A stretch of DNA of 64,000 nt from Paenibacillus swuensis. Lineage in GTDB: Bacteria; Bacillota; Bacilli; Paenibacillales; DY6. Position numbers and translations under genes: made by a program. Below the pieces are notes generated by a model. It did no database searches. It was not told the DNA's origin and worked only from the letters and a program-made list of their open reading frames with translations. Location: positions 2,217,001 to 2,281,000 of the forward strand of contig NZ_CP011388.1 in NCBI RefSeq assembly GCF_001644605.1, given 5' to 3'. This document shows, one piece after another, positions 60,384 to 64,000 of the stretch (the stretch's first letter is position 1; every line of letters starts with the position of its first letter).

Positions 60384-60410
60384 GTAGCGGGGGAGCCTCT
60401 CCCCCGCTAC
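60384..60410 (+). promoter_or_regulatory. Intercistronic 12-bp stem-loop
   Basis: GTAGCGGGGGAG-CCT-CTCCCCCGCTAC is a perfect 12-base stem with no following T-run, between the binding-protein and permease genes. Typical of processing or stability signals giving more binding protein than permease. Confidence 0.8.
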
Positions 60411-60434
60411 AGCTCATTATAGGGAGGGAAGAAC

Positions 60435-61316
60435 GTGCAGAGAACCAAAAAGTTGAATCTCCTGATTTTCCTGTTGCCGGCGGTGCTGATCTATACGGTA
60501 TTTCAATTCTACCCGGCGATGAGCGGGTTCTATTACGCGTTTACGGATTGGGACGGGTTTTCCCCTGACGTAACCTTCGTGGGAGCTGACAATTTCAAGG
60601 CGATCCTGGACGACAGTTTATTCTATACCGCGGTAAAAAACACATTGATCTTTACCGTTCTTGTTATGGTGCTTCAGAACGCCCTGGCGCTCTTGTTCGC
60701 GATTCTCCTGGATCAGAAGATTCGAGGGGTAGCTTTCTTTCGTACGGTGTACTTCATCCCGGCGTTGATCAGCACCGCGGTAGTAGGCTTTATCTGGTCG
60801 ACGATTCTGAATCCGGTCATCGGGTCCTGGAAAATCTTCTTTAACGCGTTCGGTCTGACGCAAATTGCGAATATGGATCTGCTGGGGAGCCCGAATACGG
60901 CGCTGTACGCGATCATTTTCGTCATGGTTTGGAACTACATGGGCTACTCCATGATTATTTATCTGGCCGGCTTGCAGAATATATCCAAGGATCTGTACGA
61001 AGCCGCCGGCATTGACGGAGCGAACCGCTGGCACAAGTTCCGCAATATCACGTTCCCGCTCATTGCGCCTGCGCTGACGATTAACCTGATGCTGTCCATG
61101 ATCGGATGTCTGAAACAGTTCGACCATGTCTTCGTCCTCACCGGCGGCGGTCCGGGGAATGCTACGCAAGTCATCGGCACAGCCATCTATACGGTAGCGT
61201 TCAGTAACAATAAATACGGCTACGGAATCGCGTTATCGATGGTGCTCTTTGTTTCGATCGCCATTCTCTCCTTATTCCAGACTTTTGTACTCAAGAAGCG
61301 GGAGGTGGATAACTAG
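60435..61316 (+). CDS. Sugar ABC transporter permease (MalF/UgpA type)
   Basis: 293 residues with six membrane helices. The cytoplasmic EAA loop is DLYEAAGIDGANRWHKFRNITFPLI near residue 192, which contacts the ATPase. GTG start after AGGGAGGG. No ATPase gene is in the operon, so a shared MsmX-like ATPase is probably used, as is usual in Paenibacillaceae. Confidence 0.93.
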   Translation: MQRTKKLNLLIFLLPAVLIYTVFQFYPAMSGFYYAFTDWDGFSPDVTFVGADNFKAILDDSLFYTAVKNTLIFTVLVMVLQNALALLFAILLDQKIRGVAFFRTVYFIPALISTAVVGFIWSTILNPVIGSWKIFFNAFGLTQIANMDLLGSPNTALYAIIFVMVWNYMGYSMIIYLAGLQNISKDLYEAAGIDGANRWHKFRNITFPLIAPALTINLMLSMIGCLKQFDHVFVLTGGGPGNATQVIGTAIYTVAFSNNKYGYGIALSMVLFVSIAILSLFQTFVLKKREVDN

Positions 61317-62147
61317 ATGAATAAATCTCAACATGCCGCCGAGCGGGTGCTCATGTATCTGGTTTTGCTGGCGACCAGCGCGTTAATTATTTATCCGTTC
61401 CTGCTCGTCTTCGTCTCTTCCTTAAAAACAACCGAACAATTTATGAATGATCCGACAGGTTTGAAATTCTCGCTTTCTCTTGATAATTATGTGGTGGCCT
61501 GGAAACAGGCGAATTTCGGTCAATTTTTCATGAACAGTATTTTCATAACGGGCTTGAGTGTATTGGGAATCAGCTTACTAGGGGCGATGGGGGCTTATGG
61601 CTTGAGATCCTCCTTCCGTGGAAATAAATTGCTGTTGAATTACCTGTTGATCGGCATCATGATTCCGTCGCAGTCGACGATTGTTACCCTGTTTATTTTT
61701 TATCGCAAAATAGATCTCATCAACACCTACACCGGTCTTATCCTTTATTACATCGCGCATTTGATTCCGCTGGCCATCTTTATTTACGCCGGTTTCTTCC
61801 GCAGTATCCCCAAGGAGCTCGAGGAGGCCGCCTATATGGACGGTTGTACGGAGCTGGGCACGTTCTGGAAGATCATTCTGCCGATTTCACGTCCGGTCAT
61901 TTCTACAGTTATCATTCTGACGGGTTTGTCGGTATGGAATGACTTTCTCATGCCTATGGTGCTTTTAACGGATTCCGCCAAACAGACGCTTCCTTCGGGG
62001 TTGCTGCGTTTGAAAGGTGAATTTTCGGTCGATTGGCCAAGATTCTTCGCGGCGATGGTGATGATCATGATTCCGATCATTGTCGTTTTCGCGTTCCTGC
62101 AACGTCAATTTATTAAAGGGCTCACAAGCGGAGCCGTGAAGGGATGA
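61317..62147 (+). CDS. Sugar ABC transporter permease (MalG/UgpE type)
   Basis: 276 residues with six membrane helices; EAA loop LEEAAYMDGCTELGTFWKIILPI near residue 167. Starts at the base after the stop of the first permease and overlaps the FAD oxidoreductase gene by four bases, so all are one operon. Confidence 0.93.
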   Translation: MNKSQHAAERVLMYLVLLATSALIIYPFLLVFVSSLKTTEQFMNDPTGLKFSLSLDNYVVAWKQANFGQFFMNSIFITGLSVLGISLLGAMGAYGLRSSFRGNKLLLNYLLIGIMIPSQSTIVTLFIFYRKIDLINTYTGLILYYIAHLIPLAIFIYAGFFRSIPKELEEAAYMDGCTELGTFWKIILPISRPVISTVIILTGLSVWNDFLMPMVLLTDSAKQTLPSGLLRLKGEFSVDWPRFFAAMVMIMIPIIVVFAFLQRQFIKGLTSGAVKG

Positions 62148-63523
62148 TAATCGTGGATAAATTGCATACAAGCCCCATGCTATCCGTGCCGCAAATGGAT
62201 GTGCCGGTATATGCCGAAGTGGATGTGGTGGTGGCGGGAGGCGGTCCGGCAGGAGTCGGCGCTGCACTGGCGGCGGCGCGTAACGGCGCTTCCGTATTGC
62301 TGATCGAACAACGCGGATACCTGGGCGGGATGGCGACGGTGTCCCTGGTGCCGGCCTACTGTCCTTTCACCGACGAGGTGAAACCGGTAATCCGGGGGAT
62401 CGGCCTCGAAATTCTGCTGGAGATGAAGAGCCGGATGGAACCGGCATTCCAGGAGGAATGGAAAGACAATCTGGACTGGGTGCCGATTGATGCGGAACAT
62501 CTGAAGCGATTGCTGGATGAGAAGATGGCCGAAGCGGGCGTGCAGCTGCTGTACCATACCTTTGTGAGCCGGACCTTGCAGACGGACGGAAAGGTGGAGG
62601 CGGTGCTGATTCAGAACAAGTCGGGCACACAGGCGGTCAAAGGCAAGATCTACATCGATTGTACAAGCGATGCGGATATCGTACATGCGGCCGGAGGCGT
62701 CTTGACCCAAGGCGGGGACGAAGGCGAACTGCAGCCGGGGACGATGTGCTTCCAGTTGGGCAATCTGGATCGATTGAAGTTTGCCGAACACACGGCTGAT
62801 ATCGGACTTGATCTGAAACACGCTATTCGGAGGGGGATCGCAAGCGGAGAACTTCGCGTCGTCCGGGATTGGGCAGGCATCTCTTGGCATAACAACAACA
62901 CGGCAGGCTTCAATTTCGGGCATATCTTCGGCATCGACGGATCCAAAGCCGAGGATTTGACCCGCGGGGCGGTGGAAGGACGCGCGTTAGTCCATCATAT
63001 CGTAGATTGGTTACAACGCACCGTTCCGGGCTTTGAACAGGCGGTGTTAATGGCTACGGGCGAGCAGATCGGAATCCGGGAAAGCCGCAGAATTGTAGGG
63101 GATTACGTGGTTACCGCCGAGGACTTCCTCAACTGTGTATCCTTCCCGGATGACATCGCCCGCAACGCCTATTTCATCGATATCCATATGGCGAAGCCAA
63201 CCAGCGATATGACGATGGTGCATTTGCCGCCGGGGCAATCCCACGGCATCCCGTACCGTGCGCTGTTGCCTGTCGGCATCGAGAATGTGATTACCGCGGG
63301 ACGCGCGATCTCGACCGACCGCGCTACGCAAGGCTCCACGCGGGTGATGCCGAATTGCTTCGCGATGGGAGAGGCAGCCGGAACGGCCGCGGCTATGCTG
63401 ACGAAGGAAGGAAAGTCGGCTTCCCGCGAGATAAACGTATACGACTTGCAAAGACAGCTAGTGTCACAAGGTGCTTGGCTGGGTGAACAATGGGAAGAGA
63501 AAAACTTATATTTGATAGATTAA
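62144..63523 (+). CDS. FAD-dependent oxidoreductase (FAD_oxidored type)
   Basis: 459 residues. FAD-binding Rossmann motif VVVAGGGPAGVGAALAAARNG near residue 28, followed by GYLGGMATVSLVPA and the late NVITAGRAISTDRATQGSTR and AMGEAAGTAAAM segments typical of the family. Commonly found beside sugar ABC transporters in Paenibacillaceae; likely oxidises the imported compound. Start ATG 62144 overlaps the permease stop; GTG 62153 is an alternative with better spacing to GAAGGG. Confidence 0.88.
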   Translation: MIIVDKLHTSPMLSVPQMDVPVYAEVDVVVAGGGPAGVGAALAAARNGASVLLIEQRGYLGGMATVSLVPAYCPFTDEVKPVIRGIGLEILLEMKSRMEPAFQEEWKDNLDWVPIDAEHLKRLLDEKMAEAGVQLLYHTFVSRTLQTDGKVEAVLIQNKSGTQAVKGKIYIDCTSDADIVHAAGGVLTQGGDEGELQPGTMCFQLGNLDRLKFAEHTADIGLDLKHAIRRGIASGELRVVRDWAGISWHNNNTAGFNFGHIFGIDGSKAEDLTRGAVEGRALVHHIVDWLQRTVPGFEQAVLMATGEQIGIRESRRIVGDYVVTAEDFLNCVSFPDDIARNAYFIDIHMAKPTSDMTMVHLPPGQSHGIPYRALLPVGIENVITAGRAISTDRATQGSTRVMPNCFAMGEAAGTAAAMLTKEGKSASREINVYDLQRQLVSQGAWLGEQWEEKNLYLID

Positions 63524-63598
63524 CGCTGGTTCATTATGTTATTATTTGGATATGATTTAACTGAGAAAGGCTGAGAAGAGAAAGGTGAGATGAGGAGC

Positions 63599-63988
63599 AT
63601 GGCTCAAGTGAAAATTTTCGGTTCTAGGGAACATTTGAACCCTATTAAAGAAAGATTATCTGAGGTAATCCATTCTTGTGTGGTCGAGGCATTCAAACTG
63701 CCCCCAGACAAAAAATTCCACCGTTTTTTTCCGATGGATAAAGAAGATTTTCTATTCGCACCTGGACGTACCGAAGCTTACACCGTCATCGAACTCAGCA
63801 TTTTTGAAGGGCGTTCGGTGGAATCGAAAAAACAGTTCATTCATTTGCTCTTTGAACGCATTCAAATAGAACTACAAATTTTTCCTCAAGATATCGAAAT
63901 AACGATTTTTGAAACGCCCAAATCCAATTGGGGAATTAGGGGATTCCCTGGCGACGAGCTCCGGTTGAATTACAATGTGAATGTGTAA
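63599..63988 (+). CDS. Tautomerase-superfamily protein without N-terminal proline
   Basis: 129 residues (132 if ATG 63590 is used) with the tautomerase beta-alpha-beta pattern QVKIFGSREHLNPIKERLSEVI, PDKKFHRFFPMDKEDF and DIEITIFETPKSNWGIRGFPGDE. The superfamily's catalytic base is Pro at position 2 after Met removal; here the sequence begins M-A-Q-V-K, so Ala replaces it. It may be inactive as a tautomerase or work by another residue. It follows the FAD oxidoreductase by 75 bases. Confidence 0.85.
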   Translation: MAQVKIFGSREHLNPIKERLSEVIHSCVVEAFKLPPDKKFHRFFPMDKEDFLFAPGRTEAYTVIELSIFEGRSVESKKQFIHLLFERIQIELQIFPQDIEITIFETPKSNWGIRGFPGDELRLNYNVNV

Positions 63989-64000
63989 GCTTGACAAAAA

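Overview
The window looks like chromosome of a Paenibacillaceae bacterium (Paenibacillus or a close relative). GC content is moderate, Shine-Dalgarno sites are strong, and TTG and GTG starts are common. Typical markers are a YesM/YesN-type two-component system beside a sugar ABC transporter, a YheC/YheD ATP-grasp protein, adaA-adaB, a DUF1540 protein, an YuzF-like DUF2642 protein and a BmrC/BmrD-type heterodimeric ABC exporter. I found no rRNA, tRNA, CRISPR array or prophage.

Layout. 1-5 kb: a flavin monooxygenase, then a compact operon for L-2,3-diaminopropionate (sbnA, sbnB) led by a PaaK-like adenylate-forming enzyme, with no NRPS nearby. 5.9-12.3 kb: the most unusual locus. Three small exported helical proteins share a mature N-terminal AG...WY-x-S motif and are translationally coupled to a P-type signal peptidase I. 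Next to them lie a NarL-type response regulator, a histidine kinase, a receiver-only regulator and a degenerate HD-GYP membrane protein. A similar dyad (ATATGGTAC...) precedes both the exported-protein operon and the regulator gene. 12.3-16.2 kb: twelve 14-bp tandem repeats, adaA-adaB, then a ~260-bp intergenic repeat in three copies, the third split by an IS110-family element with a long structured 3' noncoding region.

16.2-31 kb: LysR/YeiH pair, zinc metallopeptidase, OmpR-type two-component system with an ABC transporter (operator of three 11-bp repeats), DoxX, DUF2975/XRE pair, two tandem paralogues of unknown function, a lipoprotein hydrolase, a nucleoside deaminase and threonine synthase. 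31-39.7 kb: lone GIY-YIG protein, DUF2642 protein, RNA helicase DbpA, heterodimeric ABC exporter, two exported proteins, and a glycerophosphodiesterase gene broken by one in-frame TAG. 39.9-50.8 kb: antibiotic-biosynthesis-monooxygenase-like/nitroreductase/Ohr stress operon, TetR-controlled cupin and membrane protein, decayed gene remnants (including a frameshifted GNAT), an alkyltransferase-like protein, and an MFS/ChbG-like/SDR/metallo-hydrolase group.

50.8-64 kb: a catabolic region. Amidohydrolase-Rieske-LamG and phytanoyl-CoA-dioxygenase-like genes are each divergent from an AraC regulator. A YesMN system, a sugar ABC transporter, an FAD oxidoreductase and a tautomerase-like protein follow. 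CcpA/LacI-type palindromes lie in three of its promoters, which suggests carbon catabolite control of uptake and oxidation of a sugar-linked or aromatic substrate. All functional calls are by eye from the sequence; no database search was run.
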